A DNA stretch of 64,000 bases from an uncultured Alphaproteobacteria bacterium (GTDB taxonomy: Bacteria > Pseudomonadota > Alphaproteobacteria > HIMB59 > GCA-002718135), in the NCBI GenBank assembly GCA_902620425.1, contig CACNHX010000001.1, positions 29,471 to 93,470 on the forward strand, written 5' to 3'. Below, piece by piece: positions 20,089-28,916 of the stretch (positions within the stretch are counted from its first letter, which is position 1; the number at the start of each line of letters is the position of its first letter). The notes under the pieces were generated by a model. It did no database searches, had not been told where the DNA came from, and saw nothing but the letters and a program-made list of their open reading frames with translations. Both the position numbers and the translations under genes were made by a program.

Positions 20089-21570
20089 ATGAAAAAATAT
20101 TTTTTGGTAATAGATCAAGGAACAACAAGTTCAAGAATTGTACTGTACAATAAAAAATTTGAAATATTCGATATTGTCCAAAAAGAATTTAAACAATATT
20201 TTCCCAATGAAGGATGGGTAGAACATAATGCAATTGAAATTTGGGATGATGTTAGAAATTTAATTTCAAAAATATTAAGAAAAAATAAGTTAAATTCAAA
20301 AAATATAATTTCAATTGGAATTACCAATCAAAGAGAAACAACAGTTTTGTGGAATAAGAAAACTGGGAAACCAGTTTATAGAGCAATAGTCTGGCAAGAT
20401 AGAAGAACAGCTAATCTTTGTGAAAATTTAAAAAGAAAAGGGATTGATAAAAAAATTCAAAGAATAACTGGTCTAGAGCTTGATCCATATTTTTCAGCTA
20501 CTAAAATTAAATGGATTATTGATAATGTTAAGGAAGTAAATAAGAATTTAAAAAATAATAATTTACTTTTTGGAACAATAGACACCTGGCTATTATGGAA
20601 ATTAACCAAGGGAAAATCTCACCTAACAGATATATCAAATGCCTCAAGAACCATGATTTTTGATTCTCAAAAAGAGCAGTGGTCTGACAACATTTTAAAA
20701 ATATTTAAAATTCCAAAAAATATCTTACCAACTGTAGTTGAAAATGCATATGATTTTGGCTCTACTAAATTATTTGGTGATTCAATACCAATTGGAGGCA
20801 TGGCTGGAGACCAACAGTCAGCAACAATTGGTCAAGCTTGTTTTAAAAAAGGGCAATCAAAAAGTACGTATGGTACAGGCTGTTTTCTTCTTATGAATAT
20901 TGGAGAAAAATTTAAATTATCTAAAAATAGATTACTAACAACTGTTGCTTTTAAAATAAATGGTAAAAAAATGTTTTGCTATGAAGGAAGTATTTTTGTA
21001 GCAGGCTCTGCCATACAATGGCTTCGGGATAATTTAAAATTTATAAAAGATTCTAGTGAAACTGATAAATTGTATAAAAAAGCTAATAAAGATGAAAGTT
21101 TAGTTTTTGTCCCAGCCTTAACTGGACTTGGCGCCCCATATTGGAACCCTAATGCAAGAGGAACATTTTTTGGCATCACTAGAAATACGTCTAAAGAAGA
21201 TATTATCAAAGCAACTTTGGACAGCCTATCTTTTCAAACTTATGAATTAATTGAGTGTATGGAAAAAGATTCTAAGACAAAGATTAGTGAAATAAGAGTT
21301 GATGGAGGTATGGTTAAAAATAATAGCTTTCTACAAAGTTTAGCAAATATCTCTCAAATTAAAATTACTAGACCAAGTAATGTTGAGACTACTTCACTTG
21401 GCGTAGCATATCTTGCAGCAATTCAATCTGGATATTTAAAAAATACAAGCCAAATAAGTAAACTTTGGAAAAAAGATAAAACAGTAAAAGCAAATATTAA
21501 CAAATCCATTTCAACTTCAAGTATTAATAAGTGGAAATCAATTATAAATGTAGTCAATAATTTTTATTAA
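20089..21570 (+). CDS. glpK: Glycerol kinase
   Basis: A 493-residue FGGY-family sugar kinase that phosphorylates glycerol to sn-glycerol 3-phosphate. The N-terminal phosphate loop DQGTTSSR is near residue 9, GWVEHNA near residue 43 and GITNQRETT near residue 78, all typical of GlpK. The second phosphate motif GTYGTG-like (KSTYGTGCF) is near residue 262, and GGMVKNNSFLQ near residue 405. It starts 3 bases after parE, so it may be read from the same transcript. No glycerol transporter or glycerol-3-phosphate dehydrogenase gene is nearby. Confidence 0.93.
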   Translation: MKKYFLVIDQGTTSSRIVLYNKKFEIFDIVQKEFKQYFPNEGWVEHNAIEIWDDVRNLISKILRKNKLNSKNIISIGITNQRETTVLWNKKTGKPVYRAIVWQDRRTANLCENLKRKGIDKKIQRITGLELDPYFSATKIKWIIDNVKEVNKNLKNNNLLFGTIDTWLLWKLTKGKSHLTDISNASRTMIFDSQKEQWSDNILKIFKIPKNILPTVVENAYDFGSTKLFGDSIPIGGMAGDQQSATIGQACFKKGQSKSTYGTGCFLLMNIGEKFKLSKNRLLTTVAFKINGKKMFCYEGSIFVAGSAIQWLRDNLKFIKDSSETDKLYKKANKDESLVFVPALTGLGAPYWNPNARGTFFGITRNTSKEDIIKATLDSLSFQTYELIECMEKDSKTKISEIRVDGGMVKNNSFLQSLANISQIKITRPSNVETTSLGVAYLAAIQSGYLKNTSQISKLWKKDKTVKANINKSISTSSINKWKSIINVVNNFY

Positions 21571-22375
21571 GATTTAACCAATTTGAAAGTTCTAAAGAAT
21601 GGATTTCTTCATCAACCACATCATCATATATATGTAATTCTTTTTTCTCAAGATTATCAGGATTTTGTAAAATCATTTTTTCGTTTTCAAATTCTGATAA
21701 ATTTTCATATACTTTTTGTTCCAACAAAATATCTTTTCTCATTTCCATAAGTCCAGCCATCCATTTTGAATTAAATTCTGGATGGTATTGCACTGCCCAA
21801 ACACTTGATTGATTTACTTCAAAGCTTATAGATTGGAATTGACTGATCTTATTTGAGGCTAGTACCTTAGTTTCTTTTGGAAGCTTTTCTGCTTCATCAT
21901 AATGCCAACAAAGTGCATTAAATGATTTTTTTTTGTTTTTGTACATGGGATGAATTATACCATCTTGATTTAATTTAATATTTTTAGCTAAAACTGCTTC
22001 AAGGCCATTTGGATTTTTTCTTACTTTACCTCCTGCTGCAGTTACTAAAACCTGAAGCCCCCAACAACTTCCAAATATTTTATTCTTTTTTTTAAATAAT
22101 TCTTTAGCTAATTCTATTTGATTAGTTATGGATTTTGTCATGTTATATATATTAAGTAAGCTTCCTGTCCAAGCAACCGCTTCGAAATCGTCAAGACTTA
22201 TGCCTAAAGGAAGATAATTATTATGAACAGCAGGATGAATTGTTGTAATATTAATAGTTGAACTAGAATATTTATTTAAAATTTTTTCATATACTTGAAA
22301 TTGAGTATCCATACCCAATTTTGTATATCGATCAGAAGCTTCTTTTTCATTTCCATCGACTAATAATATGTTCAT
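21554..22375 (-). CDS. Class I glutamine amidotransferase-like protein
   Basis: A 273-residue stand-alone amidotransferase of the GMP-synthase-like class I type. The nucleophile is in GSCWGLQVL near residue 104, and the His-Glu pair is QYHPEF near residue 197, so the catalytic triad is complete. No synthetase domain is attached. The substrate is unknown; relatives hydrolyse gamma-glutamyl compounds or supply ammonia to partner enzymes. Its end overlaps the convergent glpK end by 17 bases. Confidence 0.82.
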   Translation of the reverse strand: MNILLVDGNEKEASDRYTKLGMDTQFQVYEKILNKYSSSTINITTIHPAVHNNYLPLGISLDDFEAVAWTGSLLNIYNMTKSITNQIELAKELFKKKNKIFGSCWGLQVLVTAAGGKVRKNPNGLEAVLAKNIKLNQDGIIHPMYKNKKKSFNALCWHYDEAEKLPKETKVLASNKISQFQSISFEVNQSSVWAVQYHPEFNSKWMAGLMEMRKDILLEQKVYENLSEFENEKMILQNPDNLEKKELHIYDDVVDEEIHSLELSNWLNLNKNY

Positions 22376-22418
22376 ATTTATCTTTATTTTTCATCTATCA
22401 TGAAATATGTAAAACTTC

Positions 22419-23312
22419 ATGAAAATTAAACTTGGTATCGCACCTATTGCCTGGAGCAATGATGATATGCCAGAACTAGGAGGTGACACTCCTATTGAAA
22501 AATGTTTAGAGGATGCAAGCACATCTGGATTTTCAGGTATTGAATTAGGTGGAAAATTTCCGAGAAATCCTGGAATAACAAAGTATCTTTTAGAAAAATT
22601 TAATTTAAAAATGCCAGGTGGTTGGTATGGCGCAATGCTTAGAGAAAGAAGTGTAAAAGAAGAATGGATAGCACTCCAAGATCATTTAAATTTATTAAAG
22701 TTAATTAATGCGGATGTTTTTGTTTTTGCTGATGTGTCTGGATCAATCCAAGGCGATCAATCAAAAGCTCTTAGTAAAAGACCAATACTTGAAAAAGATG
22801 AATGGGATAGCTATTGCAAAAAAATCAGTGAATTATCTAATATGCTGATGGATGAAGGAATGCCAATGTCGTATCATGAGCATATGGGAACTATTATACA
22901 GTCCGAGGAAGATGTAGATCGATTTATGAATATGACAAATCAAAATACATTTTTGCTTTACGATAGTGGACACTTAATGTTTGCCGAAGCAAATTACGAA
23001 AGAGTATTAAAAAATTATATTTCTCGAATTAACCATGTTCATTGTAAAGATATCAGAAAAGATGTTTTTTTAAAATCTATTAAAGATGACTTAAGTTTTA
23101 GAGAGTCTTTTTTAGATGGTGTTTTCACTGTTCCTGGAGATGGTTGCATCGATTACGATCCATTAATTAAGATACTATATGATGCAAAATATCAGAAATG
23201 GTTAATTATTGAAGCTGAGCAGGATCCTAAAAAAGCAAACCCTCTTGAATATGCAAAATTAGGACATAATTACTTGCATAATATAATAACAAAAAATGGG
23301 TATATTCTTTAA
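22419..23312 (+). CDS. iolE: Myo-inosose-2 dehydratase (IolE-like)
   Basis: A 297-residue TIM-barrel protein of the xylose-isomerase-like family, resembling inosose dehydratase of inositol catabolism. The signature IAPIAWSNDDMPELGGD at residue 7, FSGIELGGKFP near residue 34, and the metal-site segments YHEHMGT, YDSGHLMF and HVHCKDIR fit IolE. Loss of water from scyllo-inosose gives the trihydroxycyclohexanedione. No other iol gene lies in the window, so the pathway is either elsewhere or this copy acts on another substrate. Confidence 0.8.
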   Translation: MKIKLGIAPIAWSNDDMPELGGDTPIEKCLEDASTSGFSGIELGGKFPRNPGITKYLLEKFNLKMPGGWYGAMLRERSVKEEWIALQDHLNLLKLINADVFVFADVSGSIQGDQSKALSKRPILEKDEWDSYCKKISELSNMLMDEGMPMSYHEHMGTIIQSEEDVDRFMNMTNQNTFLLYDSGHLMFAEANYERVLKNYISRINHVHCKDIRKDVFLKSIKDDLSFRESFLDGVFTVPGDGCIDYDPLIKILYDAKYQKWLIIEAEQDPKKANPLEYAKLGHNYLHNIITKNGYIL

Positions 23313-23745
23313 AATAACGATAAGTACTTTAATTTCATTCATTCCTTTATATGTTTTAGCTCACAAAGTAACTTTAGAGGACAAATCATTAGAAAAAATT
23401 GTTAACGAAAGAATGGCAATAATGCAAAAAATTAAAAGCACATCATCGAAACTTTACAGATTAATAAATTCAGATCAATATGAAGAAATGTTGGAGCTTA
23501 ATGAAACTCTTCTTCATTCAGCATCTGAATTTAAAGATTTTTATCCTGAAAATAGTCAAGCAGAAGGAGCTAGTGATAATATTTGGAGTGATCGTGAGAC
23601 ATTTAATAAATATAACCAAAACTTTGTAGATGATATCGAAATGATATCTTTAAGTATAGAATTAGAAGATAAAGAGATGATAAGTGATGCTATTAAAGCA
23701 ATGGCTGCAAATTGCAGCACTTGTCATAAAAAATTTAGAAATTAA
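23296..23745 (+). CDS. Cytochrome c' -like periplasmic protein
   Basis: A 149-residue protein with an N-terminal signal peptide (TISTLISFIPLYVLA-type core) and a single haem attachment site CSTCHKKFR near the C-terminus. This arrangement, with a four-helix body and terminal CxxCHxxFR, is that of cytochrome c', which binds NO and may protect against nitrosative stress. Its start overlaps iolE by 17 bases and its end meets the convergent permease gene, so it is tightly packed; a link to IolE function is not obvious. Confidence 0.8.
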   Translation: MGIFFKITISTLISFIPLYVLAHKVTLEDKSLEKIVNERMAIMQKIKSTSSKLYRLINSDQYEEMLELNETLLHSASEFKDFYPENSQAEGASDNIWSDRETFNKYNQNFVDDIEMISLSIELEDKEMISDAIKAMAANCSTCHKKFRN

Positions 23746-24452
23746 TTATTTAATCTTAAGTGTGGATTATATTTCCATTCTAAATATTTAACAAATTGAA
23801 CCATTAGAAAATTTAAAAAAAGATAAAGAATTCCTGCAGCAATAAATGCTTCAACAGGTGCAAATGTTTTAGCCATTATCTTTCTAGCAATACCTGTCAT
23901 TTCCATGTATGTTGTCAGACTAACTAAAGAGGTTGCTTTAACCATTAGTATTAATTCATTACCGTAAGACGGTAGAACTTTTCGTATAGCAATAGGTAGA
24001 ATAATTTTTCTTAAAAGTAAAAATTTTCCAAACCCAAGAGATAGGCCTGATTCAACCTGACTTTTCTCAATTGATTGAATACCACCTCGAAAAATTTCTG
24101 CTCCATATGCAACAGTATTAATTGTAAGTGCAATTACCCCGCACCAAAAAGGTTCTTTTAATGCATACCATAAAAAGCTTTCTCGAATAAATTTTACAGA
24201 ACCTAAACCGAAATAAATTAAATATATTTGAACAAGTAAAGGGGTTCCTCTAATGACAAAAATATAACTAGCAATTGTTCTTGATAATAATGTAATTTTA
24301 GAAACTCTTCCTAGAGCAAATAATAATGCTAAAACAAAACCAAGTGGTAGTGAAATTAATAATAATAAAATTGTATTATCTAAGCCAGATAGGACCAAAA
24401 AGAAATTTTTATAAATAAGAGAATTTTGAATACTATTTAAATATTCAATCAT
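23742..24452 (-). CDS. Polar amino acid ABC transporter permease (HisM type)
   Basis: A 236-residue inner-membrane permease of the His/Glu/Gln/Arg/opine family. The EAA-loop is visible as ESGLSLGFGKFLLLRKIILP near residue 130, and IRGTPLLVQIYLIYFG near residue 68 is typical. Five or so hydrophobic helices are evident. It overlaps the partner permease by 4 bases (ATGA). No ATPase or binding protein gene adjoins the pair. Confidence 0.9.
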   Translation of the reverse strand: MIEYLNSIQNSLIYKNFFLVLSGLDNTILLLLISLPLGFVLALLFALGRVSKITLLSRTIASYIFVIRGTPLLVQIYLIYFGLGSVKFIRESFLWYALKEPFWCGVIALTINTVAYGAEIFRGGIQSIEKSQVESGLSLGFGKFLLLRKIILPIAIRKVLPSYGNELILMVKATSLVSLTTYMEMTGIARKIMAKTFAPVEAFIAAGILYLFLNFLMVQFVKYLEWKYNPHLRLNN

Positions 24453-25156
24453 GTCGAAAATCCTTTTGAATAATTTACTTCTAGCGTTTTAAAAACCCTG
24501 CCAGAGATTGTTGTTAAACATAAATACAATATTGCGGCTGTTATTAAGAAAGTTAAAGGTGAATGCTCAACGTTAGAAGATATTCTAGATTGACGCATAA
24601 TTTCAACAAGACCAGTTACGGAAATAAGTGAAGTATCTTTAAGAGTTATTTGCCATACATTCCCTATTCCCGGTAAAGCATGTCTTATAACTTGAGGCGA
24701 AATAACTTTAAAAAAAATACTAAATTTATTCATACCCAGTGCTCTAGCAGCTTCTATTTGACCCTTAGATATAGCCAAATAAGAAGCTCTTAAAACTTCA
24801 CTGGAATATGTAGCTGATATTACTGCAATGGCAATTGTCGCAATTGTAAGTGCATTTAGTTCTATATATTTATTATATCCAAATACTTTAGCTATACTCA
24901 TAACAACAGCATTGCCGCCAAAGAAAATTAGATAAATAACTAATAATTCAGGAACACCTCTTATTACTGTTGTATAAAAATTTGCAATAAATCTTGTTAT
25001 TCTGTTTTGTATTATCTTTGCCCAAACTGTAATAATTGCTAAAAAAAGACCTAACCCCATTGATAAAATGCTTACTAGTAGAGTCATGAATGTTGCTATG
25101 AGAAATTCATCACCCCACCCTGCATCGCCAAATACAAGTTTATCAAATTTGAACAT
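24449..25156 (-). CDS. Polar amino acid ABC transporter permease (HisQ type)
   Basis: A 235-residue partner of the following permease, same family. VIRGVPELLVIYLIFFGG near residue 64 and the EAA-loop EAARALGMNKFSIFFKVISP near residue 136 identify it. The two would form the heterodimeric membrane channel of an amino-acid importer. Binding protein and ATPase must be encoded elsewhere. Substrate cannot be predicted from the permeases. Confidence 0.9.
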   Translation of the reverse strand: MFKFDKLVFGDAGWGDEFLIATFMTLLVSILSMGLGLFLAIITVWAKIIQNRITRFIANFYTTVIRGVPELLVIYLIFFGGNAVVMSIAKVFGYNKYIELNALTIATIAIAVISATYSSEVLRASYLAISKGQIEAARALGMNKFSIFFKVISPQVIRHALPGIGNVWQITLKDTSLISVTGLVEIMRQSRISSNVEHSPLTFLITAAILYLCLTTISGRVFKTLEVNYSKGFST

Positions 25157-25215
25157 ATAAAAGTAAACAAGTAATGATGAAAAATATACTTGTCTACCTT
25201 CTAATATATGAAATT

Positions 25216-26190
25216 TTAAATCAGAACTTTTTCTATTTCTTCAATAACTCTAGAGACAGGTATTTTATTGATATTTTTTGAGTTAAAATCACTTGAGGAT
25301 ATTGAAAATAGATTTCGATTTTCAGGAGTAAATTTTGTAGAATCTTTGGGGCCAAAAAGTTTAATTAATGGGCAATGTCCAGTTGATAACATATGACTAA
25401 CTCCACTATCGTTGGATATGGCTAATTGTAAATATTTGGTTGTAGCCATAATAATTTCTATATTTTGAAATCCAGTAATATGATCCTCGATAAATATTGA
25501 GTGAGGATAAAGATTTTTTAATTTTTCTTTTAAATATAATTCGTCAGGCCCAATAAAAAAAACTATAGTCTTATTATTTACTTGAAGATAGTTACATAAC
25601 TCAATGTATTTATCTAAAGGCCAAATCTTATTTTTTTCTCCAGCACCAGGTGCAATTCCTACATAACTTTTATGTTTTAATAAAATATTACTTATTACTT
25701 CTTCGAGATTTTCACTTATTGGAATTTTAAAATCACTTCTATTTTTTTTAATAACTATTAAATCTAATAAATCTAAAATGTAGTTTAAATAATATTTTCT
25801 TTTCTTATTACTTTTAATTTTTTTAGAAGAAAAAAATCCATTAGCTGATCCAGAAATAAAATTTTTATGTTTGATACGTTTTAATGCTATAGTTCTTATT
25901 ACTGATTTTTGTGTATCTAAAATATAATCAAAAAACTCATTCTCTAAATTATATTTTTTTGATATTTTATTCCAAAAAAATGGACTAAGATCTGATTGAT
26001 CAAGAATCTCGTCAATATAATTACTTGCAATGAATTTAAGAGTGCTTGAATAAACAGTCTTACCCTTATTAGTAAGCCAATATAATTTATAGTCTGGAAG
26101 TCTTGTTTTAATTTCATGAAGAAGTTGTAATTTTATTATTCCATCTCCAATTTTTTCACCATTTGAAAAAACTAAAATTTTTTTGCCCAT
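25216..26190 (-). CDS. Glycosyltransferase family 9 (heptosyltransferase-like)
   Basis: A protein of 324 residues from the ATG at 26190. It has the GT9 layout: N-terminal Rossmann half with DGIIKLQLLHEIK near residue 17, and a C-terminal half with VGIAPGAGEKNKIWPLDKY near residue 208 and AISNDSGVSHM near residue 275, where the nucleotide-sugar donor binds. Such enzymes add heptose or related sugars to the lipopolysaccharide core. A GTG at 26208 would add six residues; neither start has a clear ribosome site. No other LPS gene adjoins it. Confidence 0.82.
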   Translation of the reverse strand: MGKKILVFSNGEKIGDGIIKLQLLHEIKTRLPDYKLYWLTNKGKTVYSSTLKFIASNYIDEILDQSDLSPFFWNKISKKYNLENEFFDYILDTQKSVIRTIALKRIKHKNFISGSANGFFSSKKIKSNKKRKYYLNYILDLLDLIVIKKNRSDFKIPISENLEEVISNILLKHKSYVGIAPGAGEKNKIWPLDKYIELCNYLQVNNKTIVFFIGPDELYLKEKLKNLYPHSIFIEDHITGFQNIEIIMATTKYLQLAISNDSGVSHMLSTGHCPLIKLFGPKDSTKFTPENRNLFSISSSDFNSKNINKIPVSRVIEEIEKVLI

Positions 26191-26287
26191 ATTAGAATAC
26201 TTTAACACAAATTTTGTAAGAGTCTAATTTTGAAGAATTTTAGGATTAAATAGTGTAAATAAAACAAAACATTTCGAGGGTGATAAA

Positions 26288-26305
26288 AGGTAACATTTAC
26301 TACCT
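26288..26305 (-). terminator. Possible terminator downstream of tRNA-Phe
   Basis: On the minus strand AGGTA-GTAAATGT-TACCT forms a short 5-pair hairpin followed by TTTTATC, about 100 bases beyond tRNA-Phe. It is weak. The rest of 26191-26404 holds nothing else that I recognise. Confidence 0.35.
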
Positions 26306-26404
26306 AATTAACTAAACAAAAATTATCAAAAACTTAGACTTTTCTCTAATAAAAGCTGTGTAGTTTATCTTTACAAAAGTAAAAAAGTTATCTTCAAAAA
26401 AAAG

Positions 26405-26480
<76 letters not shown>

Positions 26481-26532
26481 ACAAGACATCAGATAAAGTA
26501 TTTATAATTAAATTCAATTAAAAATAGAAAAA

Positions 26533-26712
26533 TTAATCGGATTTTATTTGCAGCCCATGTTCATCAGTTAGCCATTTCATCAAATCAAGACTAGCACATT
26601 TTTTTGAACAAAAAGGTATAAATGGTTCCTTAGAAACCTTTTTACATGTTGGGCATTTAGATTTTTTTTTTAATGAAATAATATTATTTTTTTTGGATTT
26701 TTTTACTTCCAT
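26533..26712 (-). CDS. yacG: Small zinc-binding protein YacG (DNA gyrase inhibitor family)
   Basis: A 59-residue protein with CPTCKK near residue 20 and [15 protein letters not shown] near residue 34. The CxxC...CxxxC zinc site followed by the DLxxW helix is the YacG signature. The E. coli relative binds and inhibits DNA gyrase; that role here is inferred from the family. The ATG overlaps the infA stop by 10 bases, and the infA-yacG pairing is common in alphaproteobacteria. The N-terminus is a poly-lysine-rich extension. Confidence 0.85.
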   Translation of the reverse strand: MEVKKSKKNNIISLKKKSKCPTCKKVSKEPFIPFCSKKCASLDLMKWLTDEHGLQIKSD

Positions 26713-26921
26713 CTAAAAGTAATTCTACCTTTTGTTAAATCATAAGGTGTCATTTCTACTGTCACTTTATCACCAGCTAATACTCTTATTCTATTTTTTC
26801 TCATTTTTCCTGATGAGTGAGCTAGAATTTCATGATCATTTTCTAATTTCACTTTAAACATTGCATTTGGAAGAAGTTCTAATACAACTCCTTGAAATTC
26901 AATCGATCCTTCTTTTGGCAT
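26703..26921 (-). CDS. infA: Translation initiation factor IF-1
   Basis: A 72-residue single OB-fold protein that binds the 30S A site during initiation. The sequence [39 protein letters not shown] and [12 protein letters not shown] is almost invariant in bacteria. It lies between hisD and yacG with a 24-base gap to hisD. Confidence 0.97.
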   Translation of the reverse strand: MPKEGSIEFQGVVLELLPNAMFKVKLENDHEILAHSSGKMRKNRIRVLAGDKVTVEMTPYDLTKGRITFRWK

Positions 26922-26945
26922 ATTTTTATAAGCTTATAGTAAAAA

Positions 26946-28226
26946 TTATTTCTTTTGTCTAATTTTAACTGACAATTTATGTCCATCTAGACCTTCAAGT
27001 CCTGACATTTTTTCAGTATCTTCCGAAAGAGCATTAAAAGATTTTTTCTTCATATCAACAACAGAGGTTCTTTTCATAAAATCTAAAACACCTAGACCTG
27101 ATGAAAATTTTGCCGCTCCTGATGTCGGCAATACATGGTTAGTCCCTACAATATAATCACCAAAAGCTTCGACAGAGTATTCACCTAAAAATATACCGCC
27201 AGCATTATTTATATTCGATAATAATTTTTTATTATTAGAAATGTGAATATGTAAATGTTCTGGTGCAACAAAATTTATGATTTCTGAAGAAAGTTCTATA
27301 TTATCAACCAAAGCAATTATTCCATTATTATTTAAACTTTTTTCAATTATTTTCTTTTTTGATAAATCTTTTTTAATTTTTTTAATTGAACTTAAGACTT
27401 TAGTTGCAAAAACTTTACTATCCGTAATTAAAATTGATTGTGCATTTTCATCATGTTCTGCTTGAGCTATTAGATCTGAAGCTACCCAATCTGGATTATT
27501 ATTGTTATTTGCAACAACTATTATTTCAGATGGCCCTGCTAGTAAATCTATACCTACTTTTCCATACAATTGTTTTTTTGCCTCTGCTACATAAGCATTA
27601 CCAGGTCCAAATATTTTATTGACTGGCTTAATAGTTTGAGTGCCAAACGTTAGTGCACTAATAGCTTGAGCTCCTCCTACAAAATATGTTTCTTTAATAC
27701 CTAATTCCCTTATTAATTTTATAAAATATGGATTAATTGATTTAGTTGGTGGTGTGATACAAACAATTCTTTTTACTCCAGCTATGATTGCAGGTACTGC
27801 ATTCATAATTAAAGATGAGGGATAAAAAGCCCTTCCTCCAGGTACGTACAAGCCAACTGAGTCAATAGGTTTCCATACAGATTTCAATGTTACACCGTTA
27901 TTAGTATAGATGATATTTTTAGGTAATTGTTTTTTGTGAAATAATGAAATATTTTTAATAGCTTTTTTAAAACTATTAAATATTTGTGGCTCAACTTTAG
28001 ATTGTATTTTTATTTTAGATAAATCTAAACTAAGATCTTGTTTGTTAATTTTAACTTTATCAAATTTTGCTGCATACTTAATTAGAGATTTATCGCCATT
28101 TTTTTTTACATCATAAATAATTTTTTTTACATCTTCTTGAATTGATTTACTTGATAATGAATTTCTTTTTTCAATCTTTGTCTTAAATTGATTATAAAAA
28201 TTTTTATTAAATTTTATTATTTTCAT
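26946..28226 (-). CDS. hisD: Histidinol dehydrogenase
   Basis: A 426-residue zinc- and NAD-dependent enzyme that oxidises histidinol to histidine in two steps. Family segments are visible: YVPGGRAFYPSS near residue 128, GPGNAYVAEAKK near residue 206, LLAGPSEIIVVA near residue 225, QAEHDENAQSIL with the metal-binding His near residue 252, and APEHLHIH near residue 318. It overlaps hisG by 4 bases. Confidence 0.96.
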   Translation of the reverse strand: MKIIKFNKNFYNQFKTKIEKRNSLSSKSIQEDVKKIIYDVKKNGDKSLIKYAAKFDKVKINKQDLSLDLSKIKIQSKVEPQIFNSFKKAIKNISLFHKKQLPKNIIYTNNGVTLKSVWKPIDSVGLYVPGGRAFYPSSLIMNAVPAIIAGVKRIVCITPPTKSINPYFIKLIRELGIKETYFVGGAQAISALTFGTQTIKPVNKIFGPGNAYVAEAKKQLYGKVGIDLLAGPSEIIVVANNNNNPDWVASDLIAQAEHDENAQSILITDSKVFATKVLSSIKKIKKDLSKKKIIEKSLNNNGIIALVDNIELSSEIINFVAPEHLHIHISNNKKLLSNINNAGGIFLGEYSVEAFGDYIVGTNHVLPTSGAAKFSSGLGVLDFMKRTSVVDMKKKSFNALSEDTEKMSGLEGLDGHKLSVKIRQKK

Positions 28227-28870
28227 TTAACAAAAGCACCTATTTCAGAAATAATTTTTGAAACCTCATTCATATTTGTCTTATAAGCTGATCTATTGAC
28301 AATTAATTTAGATTGAATTTTCATTATTTCTTCAATTTCAGTCAAACCATTTTCTTTTAATGTTTTTCCTGTAGAAACTAAATCTACAATTCTCCTACAC
28401 ATATTTAAAGAAGGAGCTAATTCCATTGATCCACTTAGTTTTATAATTTCTACTTGTATTCCCTTATTATAAAAAAATTTTTTAGTAATATTTGGGTATT
28501 TAGTAGCAATTCTAATATTACTCCAGGTTTCTGGATCCTCTTTTTTTAATAAAGATTTCAGAGCAGCTACAGAAATTCGACAATGACCAATATTTAAATC
28601 AAGTGGAGCATATATTTCTGAGTAATCAAATTCATTAATTACATCCTCACCAGCTATTCCTATTTGTGCAGCTCCAAATGCAACAAATGTACATGCATCA
28701 AAGGCTCTTACTTTAATATACTCAATATTTCTTTTTTTAGATTTGAACGTTAACTTTCTTGTGTCTTTATCAAATAGTAGAGGATCAGGGGCAAAACTTG
28801 TTTTAAGTAACAAGTTTTTACATTCTTTTGTTATTCTGCCTCTTGGTACTGCAATAACTATTTTGCTCAT
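28223..28870 (-). CDS. hisG: ATP phosphoribosyltransferase, short form
   Basis: A 215-residue protein catalysing the first step of histidine synthesis, joining ATP and PRPP. VPRGRITKE at residue 8, FGAAQIGIAGEDV near residue 70 and the PRPP-binding DLVSTGKTLKENGL near residue 165 are diagnostic. It lacks the C-terminal regulatory domain of the long form, so by family knowledge it should need the HisZ partner, which is not in the window. It overlaps hisD. Confidence 0.93.
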   Translation of the reverse strand: MSKIVIAVPRGRITKECKNLLLKTSFAPDPLLFDKDTRKLTFKSKKRNIEYIKVRAFDACTFVAFGAAQIGIAGEDVINEFDYSEIYAPLDLNIGHCRISVAALKSLLKKEDPETWSNIRIATKYPNITKKFFYNKGIQVEIIKLSGSMELAPSLNMCRRIVDLVSTGKTLKENGLTEIEEIMKIQSKLIVNRSAYKTNMNEVSKIISEIGAFVK

Positions 28871-28916
28871 AAATTGCAGGCTTTTATATTGTGATCAAAG
28901 AAAAAACTAGAAAAAG

